Counted from the first letter of the stretch, positions 31,404 through 43,805 are shown. The stretch is DNA of 64,000 nucleotides from Hygrocybe punicea (GCA_963556145.1 OY744467.1:6386001-6450000); one strand, 5' to 3'. Notes: generated from the letters alone by a model not told the origin. Program-made: numbers and translations.

Positions 31404-32736
31404 ATGTCTCATGTCAAAAAGAAGCTCAAAGCTCCTGAATCCAATGCTACTCCTTCAGATTATGTGGAGGACAGTGATGCCGAATCCTCTGGTCCTGAGG
31501 ATTCCGAGTCCTCTGGTCCAGAGATGGTACCAGTCAAGCGCAAACGCAAAACGGCAGCAGGTGCTTACTTCTCCTGCCATTCCTATCTCAACTAAGCCTT
31601 TCTAGCTCCATCTAAGGTCACTTATATCCTCAACATGTTCTCAGCTGTAGAGATGAAGAAGGTCCTTAGTAAACGCATTCCCAAAAGTGCATCTCTTCAG
31701 CTCAGCTTGGATGTACCATGGGATACATTGAAGGCACAAATACTTGCGAAGATTTCCACTGCACTCCGGCCTTCCTTTGTCAACTTAGACCTATTTGACA
31801 TCATGTTTTCCATCCCCCGATGCTTAGCAAAGCCTGGTGTGCCGCTTTGTCGTGATGAGGACTATACATTCCTTCTAGACCGACTTCGCAGCGGATCAGC
31901 AAAGGCTCCAACAGTCAATCTCATGATAACAGAAAAGCCAGTTGACGAGGAGGACAAAGAGAACAATCCAGAGGAAATACAAGATGTTCCAGGAACAAAG
32001 GTGTGTGATACCAGCATGGAGCGCTGTTACAGAACTGATTCCACTCTAGGCCAAGCCTTCAGCGGCACTACAGGCAAACATAAATAGAAACAAGAAGATC
32101 CAAGAATTACGCGAGGCCTTGAAGTGTCCCAAGCCACAGCCGACATGTGTCGGTACTCACTGCTACATCGACGAGGAGGGCAATCACATTTCATTGAGTC
32201 ATGAGATGCTTGATACCTGGGCATCAGCAATGCTTCGAGGAGAGGCACATGCTACAATATACAAGCCACCCAACCACAAGTATTTTGATGCCGGAAAACC
32301 ACTCTCCCCTGTCCTTCAACAGCACCTCAAGACCAAAACGAACACAACTGCTCAAGGCCCAGTCTTTAATTTATCCATCGGCAATGAACTCGTCAATCTT
32401 GTCAATCTCTTCCGTCCTGCCCCGGCTGCTGTAGCAGATCCCAATCCAGTTGCAGCTACCCCCATAGCAATCGTGGCTACCCCCATAGCATATGATATCA
32501 CATGTCCCACCCTGCTCCAGCCAAGACAGTTACCAGGGGACGACATGCCGCTGGCCGATTTCTGCAAGCTTTATTCTCTCAGTGACGCAATACTCGACAA
32601 GTTCCTCAAACAGGAATACCACCAGACGCAAACGCTTCGCTACGTCACTATCAAGGAGTTGAAGGAGATGGGTTTTCGGCTTGGGGAAATTGCAGCGTTG
32701 AGGGAGTCAGTCGAGGTCTGGTCAAAAAATCAGTAA
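31404..32736 (+). CDS. Accessory gene of the mariner element: NLS protein with SAM-like C-terminus
   Basis: Three exons join in frame: 31404-31560, 31606-32000 and 32074-32736, giving about 404 residues with no interruption. Introns are 45 bp (GTGCTT..CTAG) and 73 bp (GTGTGT..ACAG). Residues 1-43 are acidic and Ser-rich, followed by the basic patch KRKRK at about 45-49, a likely nuclear signal. Residues about 60-140 (LSLDVPWDTLKAQILAKIS, then a Phe-rich hydrophobic pattern) could be a beta-grasp or PB1-like fold. The last 60 residues (PLADFCKLYSLSDAILDKF to VTIKELKEMGFRLGEIAAL) read like a SAM-type oligomerisation domain. Domain calls are inference. A DNA-binding partner or regulator of the transposase is plausible. 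Confidence 0.7.
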
Positions 32737-32874
32737 TTTTCTATGCCTCGTATTTCTATGCCTCGTATTTCATTCACTGAGACAGTCATATGGACAATAC
32801 ACACATTTTATTTGCACAGTGAAATTGGTGTGTACATACAACAGATACAACAACAGAAGAAAAAAAGATGCTCG

Positions 32875-33949
32875 CTAGAAATAACCGGCATGCGCGAAAT
32901 ACCCAGCCGCATCGGCCGGCGTGATGACATCCACAACTTCTAACATGTCAAAAAGTATCCCATCGTCGGTGGTAGCACTGTAGTAGTTTTGATGACGGCG
33001 AATGAAGTGTTTGATTTTAGAGAATGCCTCCTCAATCGGATTGAGGTCCGGTGAGTATGGCAGCAAATACTCAACACGGACACCTGGCATCTGAATCAGT
33101 AAAGTGCAAGTAGATAGAAAAAGAGACGACTCACCGAAACGAGCAACGAGATCTTCAATTTCAGCACCATGATGGATCTTGGCGTTGTCCATGACAAGGA
33201 CACTCAATGGTCCTGGGTATGCAGAGCATTTTGGTAGCTATTGTGCTGGTGATTAGCAAGAGATACAAGAGAAAGGAGAAAGGAGAAAGACATACAACAT
33301 GGAACTCAAGAAATTGAAGAAACAGTTCCTTCGTCATAGAGCCTTCAACCACGGTAGCGGTAGCAATACCAGACAGGTCCAACAATGCCTCAGTCGATGT
33401 ACGTCGTCCTCGCACGAATACCTGTCGTTTGCAGGAACGTTGACCCCTCTTCGACCGTCCATAACGTCTCCCAATTGTCCTCTCATCTTTGGAGACCTCA
33501 TCCAGGAAGCCCAACTCTTCAGGTGAGTACTGCGCCATGCGATGTATGAAATCGGCTCGTTTGTCTTCATTACACTCCAGTGCAATGCGTTGAAGCCGTT
33601 TCCGGCTAATACGAGATTGTTCAAGCGCACGATGGATTGTAACATAGTGAACCGAGATGAATCGATTGGTCTGGAGCAAGTGAAGAAGCTCGTCGAGGAA
33701 GAAATCGGGGTTGGCGTGGATCAAACGTAGAAGGTACTCAATGTCATCATGATCTTGATAGCGAGGGCGTCCGGCGTGGTTGTACTGATGTTTGACTACA
33801 TCTCCAGTTTCTTGCCAAAGTCTGAGGATTCGATACCAGGTACTTTCAGAAAAGCCACAACAATCAAGGATAATGTCTAGATCAAGTAGGTGATGTTCGT
33901 ACAGTCAAATTGCTGCGATCTTGACGTCGCGGCTGATTTTGCGGTACAT
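32875..33949 (-). pseudogene. IS630/mariner DDE transposase with one nonsense codon
   Basis: Exons on the minus strand are 33949-33296, 33237-33135 and 33083-32875, with introns of 58 bp (GTATGT..AATAG) and 51 bp (GTGAGT..CCAG) that restore frame exactly. The product would be about 321 residues. It has an N-terminal helix-turn-helix region (ILDCCGFSESTWYRILRLW), then LGFLDEVSKDERT (first Asp), SVLVMDNAKIHHG (second Asp) and PYSPDLNPIEEAF (Glu), with 34 residues between the second Asp and the Glu. It ends DAAGYFAHAGYF. The only defect is TGA at codon 15 (33905-33907), which could be a CGA that mutated. The family cuts at TA. Confidence 0.85.
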
Positions 33950-33951
33950 CA

Positions 33952-34041
33952 ATGAGAAGCGCAAGTGAAAATCTGACTAAGTCCAAAAATTCGTAATTGA
34001 CAAAAATTCCGCGTGACTGTCAAGGATTATGCAAACGGCTG
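33952..34041 (-). repeat. Right terminal inverted repeat of the mariner element
   Basis: Mirror of 31297-31386. The transposase ATG (33949) sits immediately inside it. Confidence 0.9.
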
Positions 34042-34043
34042 TA

Positions 34044-34640
34044 ATATTGTTTTCCAGCTCATTTGTGCACTGCCACATTTTGCACGTTTCAGGTGTGACG
34101 GTTTCATTATCAACAGTATGGAACAAAGCGGGTACACAATTAATTATGTCTGTCAGGCTTACTCAATCTGAGAGTCATAGCTCACAAAACATGAGACAAT
34201 ACGCCATGGCCGTTTTCGACGACACATAGAGGTTGGGCTGGGGCGGATAGATGCCTCAACGAGTCGAACAATTGGAGGGTGAGCGCGAGGGGAGACAGTA
34301 GCCGTATTCATTAGTCCCATTGGCTACCTCTGGGGTGGGAGTGTCCTGGATGGATTGCGGTGACGGCGAGTCGCTTGGCACCTGAGAATCGGCGTCTGTG
34401 AATGATTGTCATTTCAAGCAAGCCAAGATGGCAAAAATGAATACTACAAAGAATCTCTGTTTACCCTTGAAGCCAACATATGTTTTATTGATTCCTCAAG
34501 TTCATCTTCATCGAAGCAGGTTACAGGCAGTAAATTTGCTGTCCTGTGAGTCCTACAGGGCCCAGTCTAGATTGAAACCAATAAATTCATAGGTCAAAAA
34601 TGATGAGAGCTTTGGAAAACTAAAAACCTCGAATTGACTA
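34044..34640. other. Stretch without a supported gene
   Basis: No recognisable coding sequence or repeat. Short open frames lack motifs. Confidence 0.4.
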
Positions 34641-34647
34641 TCCTTAC

Positions 34648-35104
34648 AGGCTGAACACATCTCCCGGCCGCAGGTTGAACATAGCCACGTTTGTGCGAAG
34701 ATTGATGAGCAGCAAATATCTTCAATATGGAAGCCAGATAAGGAACAGTACAAAACAAACTTTCGACCCTGGACTTTACCGCAGGTAACCCTGAATTCCA
34801 CCTCTCTAGCTCGTCTAATCAGCTGTGGATGCTCGCAATGTTCTTTTTCCCGCAAGAGCACCGGGAGGAGATATGCAGCGCAGCCCTCCTGGAGCAGAGT
34901 GTTGCTAATAGATGGATATTTAAAGCTAAGACATACCAGTTGCCTTAGGATTACGTCTAGAGTAATTGCGCGGTTGAAAACTTGAGGATACTGAGCCTGG
35001 GTCACCACTTCATCATTATACTTGAATGATATCGTGATGGCATCAGGAAAAACACTTTGGCTCTCACAGTATCCTGGGAATGTTTCATTTTCCCAGGGTG
35101 TCAC
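34648..35104 (-). pseudogene. KDM3/JMJD1-like zinc-finger region fragment
   Basis: Two exons on the minus strand, 35104-34780 and 34719-34648, are joined across a 60-bp intron (GTAAAG..GAAG) and followed by a GTAAGG donor. The junction gives VTCDICCSSIFAQTWLCST then CGREMCSACK. This is the CDxCxxxxFxxxWxCxxCGxxxC pattern of the zinc finger that precedes the JmjC domain in KDM3-type histone demethylases and related fungal proteins. The upstream exon (LLPVLLREKEHCEHPQLIRR) is not recognised. No JmjC catalytic domain is in the window, and the 5' side stops near element E. It is a truncated copy. Confidence 0.55.
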
Positions 35105-35213
35105 AGGAGTGTCTGAGAGTGTCTGAGAGTGCTGCAGACTACCTCAGAGTCCCATAGAGTCCCATAGAGTTTACATGTTAGAGAATACGTTCTGAACACT
35201 GTGCCCACAGTAC
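35105..35213. repeat. Short GAGTGTCTGA and AGAGTCCCAT repeats
   Basis: Direct repeats gtgtctgaga (two) and agagtcccat (two) lie between the zinc-finger fragment and element E. Confidence 0.4.
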
Positions 35214-36343
35214 TAGTGTTGCCGAAGTTCAATTTGGTCCGGTTCTGACCCTTTTTGGCGGAACCGCGAACTGCACTTCGGGTCCGGTTTGGCGCAGGGC
35301 CAAACCCAGACCCAGACGGCATCGAACCGTCTCTCCGTGTTCGGTCTGGGTTCAGGTCTGAACCCAGGACCGAGGTGGGCTCACCCCCTCATAGCTCTGT
35401 TCTCCTCGCGAATGGCAGGCACATATCAATTGATACGGCGCTGCACTTCGCGAGGTAGTTGGGCTGTGGGGGAGCCGTCCAGCGCTGCTGCTGCTGCCGT
35501 TGCCGTTGCCACTGTTGCCGTTGCTGCCGCTGCCGGTGCTGCCGGTGCTGCTGCCGCTGCCATGGCCGTTGCTGCCATGGCCATTGCTGCTGCAACTGCT
35601 GCTGCTGCTGCTGCTGCCGCCACTGCCGCCGTCGCTGCTGCTGCTGCTGCCGGCGCTGCTGCTGGCCGTTGCCATTGCCGTTGCTGCCGCTGGTGGTGGT
35701 GGTGGTGGTGATGTTGCAGCTGTCCACGGCGTGGGTGGTGTTGCTGCCATGGCTGCTGCCGGCGTTGCTGCTGCTGCTGCTGCTGCTGCCGCTGCTGCCG
35801 GCGCTGCTGCTGGCCGTTGCCATTGCCGTTGCCGCCGCTGGTGGTGGTGGTGGTGGTGGTGGTGATGTTGCAGCTGTCCACAGCGTGGGTGGTGTTGCTG
35901 CCACGGCTGCTGCTGGCATTGCTGCTGCTGCCGGCGTTGCTGCTGTTGCCGGCATTGCTGCTGTTGCCGGTGTTGCTGCTGTTGCCGGTGTGCTATTTCC
36001 GGCGCTGCTGCTGCTGGCCCGCGTCCGTTGGCATTGGGTTGGTGTTGGATTGCGTTGGCATTGGCGTGGGCTCGCGATGTGGTCGCGGTCGAGTTTCCTG
36101 TAACAGATAGTAAAGTTAAGATAAATTATGAGACTTACCACAGTGTGTCCATGAACGCGACACGATGTCGCGTTCATTGGCCTTGCGTTGTTGTTGTTGG
36201 TGAAGAAACCTCGAAGTCGTGTAATGATCACATGATACATGATTTCAGACATGAAAATGTATATTTTAGTATCTACATAGCTAAATAGAGATTGTGGTTG
36301 GCAGTTTGAACTGGGGTTGGATCAGTTCCATTTGGCATTACTA
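35214..36343 (-). mobile_element. Non-autonomous hAT-type element E (reverse orientation)
   Basis: TAGTGTTGCCGAAGTTCAA starts at 35214. The far end, TTTGGCATTACTA at 36343, resembles the start of element B and not that of A. It contains the 52-bp module (35404-35455), long CTG/CTT/GGT triplet runs with internal duplications (35460-35990), an intron on the minus strand (36098-36138), and a hairpin gaacgcgaca/tgtcgcgttc at 36153-36175 whose sequence differs from that of A, C and D but occupies the same place. Flanking 8-mers do not match. It looks like a hybrid of the A and B subfamilies. Confidence 0.75.
35404..35455. repeat. 52-bp palindromic module, copy in element E
   Basis: Perfect arms CCTCGCGAA and TTCGCGAGG flank an exact TCAATTGA core. 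Length is 52 bp. Confidence 0.9.
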
Positions 36344-37735
36344 ACCTGGGGACTCTGACCCTTTGAAAACTGTTTCCTAAAAAGTTGTCAATTTTATGGC
36401 AATAAAATGATTGCCTTTTTTGGACACCTGACCGCTACATTGGCAATGTTTGGCATGCATTTCTATCAAACACAGACAAATGGTCCGTGCACATCTTCAA
36501 ACACTATATAACTCACATGCTTTGCGTATTCTCTGGCTCACTTAACTTAATGGTACTTCTTAAGTCAACCAGCTTTATTGTCGTTACTTAATTAGTAATA
36601 ATTTTAGAATGAAATATGATTTAATCATTGATAGTTAATACTGATTGTAGATTAAATATTTATTCAAACAAATGATAATTTCATATTTCAAATATTTCTG
36701 TTATGGGCAAGTTGACCAACAACTCTTCATAATAACTCCATGAATTGTGAATTTGACTCGGAGTAAATCAGAGTAAATAAAAGCAGAAAAACCAGGCTTT
36801 CAGAGCACTCTGTACTGCTCAAACACGGCTCTAAAGTGCTCTAAAGTGCTCTCAGAGCAGAGAGCCTCAAGCAGGTTGCTCTCAGAGCCACTCAGAGTGC
36901 TCTGGCAGCTTTGGTGCTTTCCTCACTCTGAGCAGCTCTGAGACTCTCTCAGAGTGCCTCAGAGCATTAGTGTTTTTCCTGATGGGCTGCTTCATGCTGG
37001 CCTGCAATAGGTCGGTATTCAACTTGCCGGCAACCTGAGAAACCTCAGACAAGGGAATCATCTTGAGAGTTTGACCAAGCTTTGAAGCAACAGTAGTCTT
37101 GAGAAATTTTTGGGGACTGCAATAGACATACGAAACATTTCGGTAGCTCGAGACCGCGTAGGTTGAAATGTTTCGGGAGCTGACATGCCCTGCAAGTCAC
37201 AATTTGTGTCTGCGGCATCGAGTTTGTGGGACGACTATGAAGGCCTTAGTTAAATCCAAGCGTGCAGAACATACTGGAAGAATGAAATGAAACGAGGCAC
37301 ACACTTGAGACAAATGAAGAGATCTTAAATGACTATGCCTGGAGCGAAGATCAGGATGATCATGATATTCGAAGTAATTCAAACGGAATACACCTCTGTG
37401 TAGATGAACGAATAACCCAAAAAATACGCCTAGCTATAGCGGCGGATCGAGGAAGACAGTTGGCACGTCTAGCACAGGCTTAAGGGGTAAAGCGTTGGGG
37501 GAGAGGCTAAACCGTAGAGCAACTGTAGAGTAGACCACAATCTAAATCTCCTCATGCAGCACAAAGCCGGGTGACGAAACTTGATGTTGGGTAGATGTTG
37601 CTTGGATGAGATCGAAAAAAGGTCCTCTATCGAAAAAACAAAGGACGCTGGCTGATGAATGCTGGGTTGGGGCTTGAACTGGCAGACGTGGCGCAACGTA
37701 CATATGCATCTACACAAAGACTTTAAAGCGGCGAA
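36344..37735. other. AT-rich non-coding stretch with a possible small MITE
   Basis: No gene is seen. At 36784-36980 the ends CAGAAAAACC and TTTTTCCTG are inverted, and the interior is full of CTCAGAGC/GAGTGCTCT repeats. This could be a 197-bp MITE, but no target duplication matches. Confidence 0.35.
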
Positions 37736-40260
37736 TGAATGCCTTGCAGCATGTAGGAGCTCCGATTCGAATCTGGAAAACTGGGAACTTTTGGTGTAAC
37801 TTGTTCAACCTAACCACCACCGTGATCACCCGTGGTCGTGAGCAAGCCGAAGTCCAGCGCAAGCGGGATGGACACATGCAGAGACGATTGCGGGGAAGTC
37901 ATGGTTGGTCAACGTTGTTTTATCGCCATCTACTTTTTCGAACCCGTCGCGCATCTTGGCAACCCTACCCACTCCCATGTCTTGCTTCCCGGCTTTGTGC
38001 TGCGTGGCAAGGTATGGATGGCGGTCTAATACACAGCATTGCGCATTATATTCCGCACCTAATGTGCCAAGACCTGCTCTCTGTTGGATATTCTCTGCAT
38101 GTAAGTCATACTTTCTGCTAGTCAGTGGCACATGCATTTTGACGGTGTCTAGTTCGCCTCCTCTTCCATTCCATCCTCATCCCAGTGGCTTCTTTGTGTC
38201 TTAATATCATCATCTCCGTCCCCTCCGTCTTCTTGGCACTCAAATTAGCCTCTGCTCTCTACTGCAGAAAGAATTTGGAAGGTTTGTCTGTGCCTTTCGT
38301 GGAGATTCTTATTCACCGACTGATGTTGGTAGCTAAAAAAATTGCTTAGAGATTTCACGTTTTTTCGTCCCACCGAAATCCTCGCATTCAATGATGTGTT
38401 ACTGGAGTTCAAGGGGCTTCAGACAGTCGTGATGTGTATCCAACGGTGTTTTTCATGTCTTTGTGACCATTTCGGACTAGCGTGTAGCTGTGTCCATGGA
38501 TTCACAATACTCGCATCTTGCGTGGTCTTGGACCTGGCCTCGAGTTGCCCCTTGTCGCAGGTGGGAACATGCAGATCTCCCGTGACTATGGCATGCTAAT
38601 AGAAGACGAAGGTATTGCTCTTCGATGCCACATGGGCCGTTACTGCCGCCGAGTCAAAACCTTCCTGATCCTACGTCATCGCGCTGTTACGTTTCCAACT
38701 CCGCTTCCAACCCCGATGCCCCGCTTCCAACCCCAATGCCCATTCCAATACCCACCATGACGATTCTACACTGCACACCTTCCTTTTTCATTTCTTTTTG
38801 TCCTTTGTCTTCCTTTCAACGTCATTGTTTCTTCATTTGGACATCCTTGTATTTTCTTATTCTTGTTCTCTTTTTGTCCCTTCTTCTAGAACAATCCAGA
38901 CCAACCATGGACATATCCCACGTGACCTTGTTGTACCCGCATAGTCTCCTTGCCGATGGACGTCACCGACATTGTCTTTTCCCTTCGATATCTTGTTGAC
39001 CCTATCCCACGACAAACCGATCACAATGGCTGTACTCCCGACACAGCTCATTACCGTAATTGTTATTGGCAGCATTGCCATCACCTTCCTGATCGGTTTC
39101 TACCTTGTTATGATCTATCTTTGGCATCGGCACCGAAACCCTTCCGCCATTGATACTTCTGATTTGCACCTCGACAATATATCGACACGTAATTGACAAT
39201 TGCCATTCCCGGATATTTGGTTTCCATATTCATACCCTGTGCCCACCATTATCCTCCCTGATGATCCGACGACATTCCTCACCTGCATGCGAACTCTGAA
39301 CAATCCCCAATTATGAGACATTTCACTGTTCTCTCTAATCCGACCATCGCTGGAGCATACTCTTTTGGACTTCGACCACAGACCATACGACTTCCCAAAC
39401 AGTGAACCAACCCCTATCGTATATTGTTCGCATGACACGGCTTCAATGCAGTACCCGACAACTTGTTCCCACAGCTTGTCACTCATGCCATGACTCGAAA
39501 TCTGGACCCACGTTCATTTATCCTTTTCCACCTATAATCTTGATACCTCCCACACTCGTTTACAATGATACCCTTTCTTGGACGAATACCGACGTCAGGT
39601 GGACCACATTATTCCACACACAGGACAAGACACCACCCCTCGATACGTCATTGACACAGACATCATCATCCGGTGCAGCTTATGCTGTTCATATGTCTGA
39701 CCTCGACTAGCCCATTGTCCTAGTTGGTTTTTTCCTCTATACATTCCTTCATTTTCTTTCATACCAACCTTGCCGCTATATCCACGCTACCTCAGGACAC
39801 TCTCATCGCCAACCCCACACTGGACGATACCCATCTTCGACCTGACCGTGCAACACACTTGCCAAACTGCACACTTGCCTGTTACAGCAAGTGTAGACCC
39901 CGAATTGGCAATTCTGCTTGTCACATGATCCGATGACAAATCATCCGAGTCATCCGGACCTCTTCTATCCTCAATGACACCCAGGCCTCCAGTTGGATCG
40001 CGAGAACATCGACATGAGGACGCCTCATGTATGCCTCATGGTGAACACATGGTAGAGTTGGACATGTTGTGGCTTCATGGTTGTATTTCTATTTACCTCC
40101 CCTCAAGACCAGTCATTATATATACTGTTCTTGTTGTTGGTTCGGACTTTTTCTTCTTTCCTTTCCTTACGTTTAGTCTGGTTCTTGGGGCAGACCCCCT
40201 TATCTTGGGTAACCCCCACGGCTCGCAATGACATTGTACCATGAACCCCCCCTCTTAGCA
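37736..40260 (+). other. Degenerate coding-like region with a short membrane ORF
   Basis: Several plus-strand frames with few stops alternate, suggesting a decayed gene or element. The clearest is 39026-39196, a 56-residue frame starting MAVLPTQLITVIVIGSIAIT. It continues as one hydrophobic helix of about 28 residues followed by HRHR, with the same plan as the frame at 5710-6138 in element B. The following 700 bases contain Pro/Thr/His-rich text interrupted by stops. No domain is recognised and the ends are unclear. Confidence 0.25.
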
Positions 40261-41124
40261 GTGTTGTCTTAGCTGTAAGCAACAATGAAAGCTGCTCTTC
40301 TCTCCTCTGGAAACCACCTCCCAGTTAAGTTGATTGTTGGCGGAGCCCACTGCAGAAGCGATCCGTAACATGCGCCTCCTGATACGAAACTTGCTGCTAG
40401 AGCAAACGAGAGTACCGGATGGAAGTTACAAGGATAATGCTGTTTTACCTTGCCAACGAAAGAGGGCACACCCTAGAAGCTGGACACAAACACTCACCAC
40501 AACGAGGTATGGCGCAATCTCATAAATAGTTGTTCATTACTCACATCACCACAGAGAATCCATCGACATCTCTGTTGATTGGCGGAGGACAAGTTGATCG
40601 CACATGAGCTTGACCCTTAGTACTAGCATCTTCTCCTTCTATCATATGTTCTCGAAAATCACGCAACATAAATAATCCGAAAGAATTGTCTTGAATCGCC
40701 AATCTTTGTGTGAATGGCGGGGCTCCTTATCATCCTATCCTGGTCGATCATAGTGAACCAATCATAGTAATCTACGTTCTGATGGTATTTCCCTAATGGC
40801 ACCACATCTTCGGAGGTTAAAAGAAATATTCTTCGTGCGCTTTGAGCCATCACCACTATGGCTCACGTTCATTCCCGTGTTGCCCCACGCGCCAACGATT
40901 TTGACTTTTCTGCGTGGATCGATTTTTCCCTTGCGGAGAGTGACCCATGTAAGCAGACTTTAAACCGAATGTTCCATTGAGTATGTTTTTTTTTTTTGCG
41001 GAACACCAAGCCCCACTCACCGTTTTTTCTCGCAACAGCCACTCGTTCATCTCTATACTCGTTTACTTCGACTCAATTCCTCGAATCTCGCACGGCCTCT
41101 ATCATTTCCGCCCGCAAACTCACA
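40261..41124. other. Non-coding stretch upstream of the six-exon gene
   Basis: No gene is visible. It probably includes the promoter of the gene starting at 41125. A run of 12 T lies at about 40986-40997. Confidence 0.4.
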
Positions 41125-42355
41125 ATGACCGAACTCAAGAACACCGCCACCATTTGGCACATCATCGTCATTCAAACTCGCGACATGTTCCTCCAACTGG
41201 TTTCCCATCTCCCGAAGGGGCTGTGGTTGGACGACCACCCACTCTACAGGCTACGTGCGATGGAACTTTTACGGGAGGTACACGATGCACATCTTAGAGC
41301 TGAGGCGTTGTTACCCGAAGAGGAATGCTCCTTACCTGAACCATGTAAGTCCTTTGTTGTGATGCATGTATAATGCTCACGTATACCTAGAATACACGCC
41401 AGCATCCAAGGAGTTAATCCGAATGGTAGGTGACTATTCTCTAGGATCATCACATTAACAATTGCAAAACAGGTCACAGAATGCACCAGACTTTTCCGTT
41501 ATAAATTCAAGACCGAGGCTGAAAAAATGATGGAACTGAAACCATCCGAGACGCCTACTCCCGTGGACGGTGGCCATGGCTTCAAGGTTTTGAGCCCAGG
41601 GAACGATAACCATCCCCCGACGAGGGAGCTGATTAAGGCTTGGGTTCAAGCGTTAAGGGAAAAAGTTGTCTTCATACATAGTGGTACCCGCGACGTCAAC
41701 GCAAGTACTTCTAACTTAATTTATTCCATTTAAAATATCTAATGATCTATTTTAGGGCAACATCATTGAAGACTACGACTCCCCGCTCGTTTTCCATCTT
41801 ATTTATGTAGCTTGTTACCGGGGAACTTCAACTCCAAATGCCTCTCGTCAGTCACTTGCCCAGTCCATCGAAGCCTATCTCAAGCGACACAACCTCCCAT
41901 CAACTAATATCAATTTTGTCACAAGAATTCCTGACGAAATTTTTGCCCTTGCGGCAACTGCTGTAAGTTCCTACTAGCCTATTTGATCTCAACTGATTTT
42001 ATTTTGCAGCTCATGTATACCCTCGACACTAGGAAGAATGGCGGGTACCAAAAGGTCCAATTTCGTGGCGCGGACTATATTGCATTCTACAATGCAATTG
42101 GAGACGATATTGCCAGGTGCCGACTGGATGTACCGGGTTGGGGTATAGCGTGGGATGCCTTGATGACATCCAAGGCAGAAAAGTAAGTCATCATGTCATC
42201 CAATGAAATATATTGACGGAGTTTCTTGTAGGTTCATGCGAGGAATTTTTGATCAAGTCTGTTATCTCTACGTTGTCCCCTGCCCCCGGCGCTCCGATTT
42301 TTTCACAATGCCATCGTCGGCATATGATACATTTTATTTTACTATGCATGTATGA
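41125..42355 (+). CDS. Intact six-exon gene of unknown function
   Basis: Exons 41125-41344, 41403-41425, 41473-41700, 41756-41962, 42010-42182 and 42232-42355 join into 324 codons without a stop. Donors are GTAAGT, GTAGGT, GCAAGT (a GC-AG intron), GTAAGT and GTAAGT, and acceptors are CAG or TAG. The protein starts MTELKNTATIWHIIVIQTR. The middle contains DYDSPLVFHLIYVACYRGTS and IPDEIFALAATALMYTLDTR, mixing hydrophobic helices and charged residues. There is no signal peptide or known motif. The perfect frame across five introns, one only 23 bases from the next, argues for a functional gene or very recent copy. Its setting amid repeats suggests a lineage-specific gene. Confidence 0.75.
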
Positions 42356-43327
42356 CTCGTTTTTGTATTCATCGTAAACCTTATGGCGTGATGACTATTT
42401 AAGTCCCAAGATCGCTACTCTCCGATGCTAAATGGCAAGTTGCTACATACCCATTATTTGCAAATCCTTTCCTGATGGTTGGTAGCCCAATCGTTACCAT
42501 CCTGATTGTTGAGAACTCACCACTTCACCTATTCAGACTAATTATTTTTTTTCCATTCAAAAGTTCTCGCGTGAGCTACATCTCAAGTTGTCGTCATTAT
42601 GTGATGCTACTCATTATTGACAAAAAAAGCCAGAGTTTCACAATACACTTCCCTCCCCTCACTCACCCTCAAATGGTCTTCTCATCCAAAGTAGGCCCCA
42701 TGCGACGTCTCTGTGTGAGCGGGCACCTACCAGTTCGGTGACGATACCCTTATGTGTCCACTTTTTCTTCACTTTTTCTTTTGTATCTTTCGTGCATGTT
42801 CGTGTATATTAGCTTATATAGAAGAATAAAAATCTGATATATATATAATTCTGCTCTGAAAACATGGGGGGATAGTGAGAAAGCCGAGCTCACTGTTGCT
42901 GGCAGCGAGGTCGAGGCATCCGACAGCCAGATCTGGAGGCGTGTTACTAATAGTACTAGTAGGGAGCGATAGTAACTGCAATACTGGCGCAGTTTGAATT
43001 TAATATATTAGGAAAATTGTTCCTGCGCTTGGACCTCTGTTACTGAATCAACGAATCATTTTGCAGTGGCCTCCTCCGACGTGTCTGTCTTCCATGCCCA
43101 ACTCATCTCCTGGCTGCACATAGATGTAAGTCAGCTACTTTTTCATTTAGACACAGTGTATTGACTATTCATGCAGTATATTAGTTTTATAGTGCCTAAT
43201 GGATTCCGATGAACTTGAATACATGGATCCCCGCGCCCGTGCAAAAGGACGCGTCTAAACGCATCCCAGACCGCGATCCCACAACGCCAGCACCAATCAG
43301 CACCAGCACCAACTCAAAGCCACCACT
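42356..43327. other. Non-coding stretch downstream of the six-exon gene
   Basis: AT-rich 3' flank with an AATAAA at about 42826. No further gene is recognised. The last 8 bases, cccaccac, are the target duplication of element F. Confidence 0.45.
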
Positions 43328-43766
43328 AGGGTTTAACACAGGTAACCCGGGGGTCTAAAAAATCCAACCCGGGCCCGGACCCGCCAAACCCGGTCAACAG
43401 CAGGTAAGGGTCCAGGTGCTGGCGGGTTTTGCCCCCGGGTTGCCCCCGGGTTGACCGGGTTTGCATGCACCACCCGGGTTTCATCATACCCGTGGGGCAC
43501 CACATACCTCACGTCTGGGTTCTGAGACCCAGACCGAGGCGGGCTCACCCCAACCGTTCTCCTCGCAAATTGCAGGCACGTATCAATAGATACGGCACTG
43601 CGCTTCGTGAGGTAGATGTGTGCCGGGGAGCCCTCCGGTGTCTCTGAGGGATGGGGAGGGACAGGGGGTCTTGTCCTGTTGTCCCTGCCTGGCATTGCCA
43701 GCGCTGCTGCTGCCAACCATCGTCCTCGTCGGGGTGGTGGTATGGTTGTGGTGGTGTTGCTGCCAC

Positions 43767-43805
<39 letters not shown>

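Larger units (their letters stand above)
31297..34041. mobile_element. Tc1/mariner (IS630-type) element carrying an extra gene
   Basis: Terminal inverted repeats of about 90 bp (31297-31386 and 33952-34041) begin CAGCCGTTTGCAT and differ at two positions. They are flanked by TA on both sides (31295-31296 and 34042-34043), the mariner target. Inside are two convergent genes, each starting within 20 bp of a terminal repeat: an intact three-exon gene on the plus strand and a DD34E-type transposase on the minus strand with one nonsense codon. Their stops are about 140 bp apart. The terminal repeats are therefore likely to supply both promoters. Total length is 2,745 bp. Mariners usually carry only the transposase. 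Confidence 0.9.
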
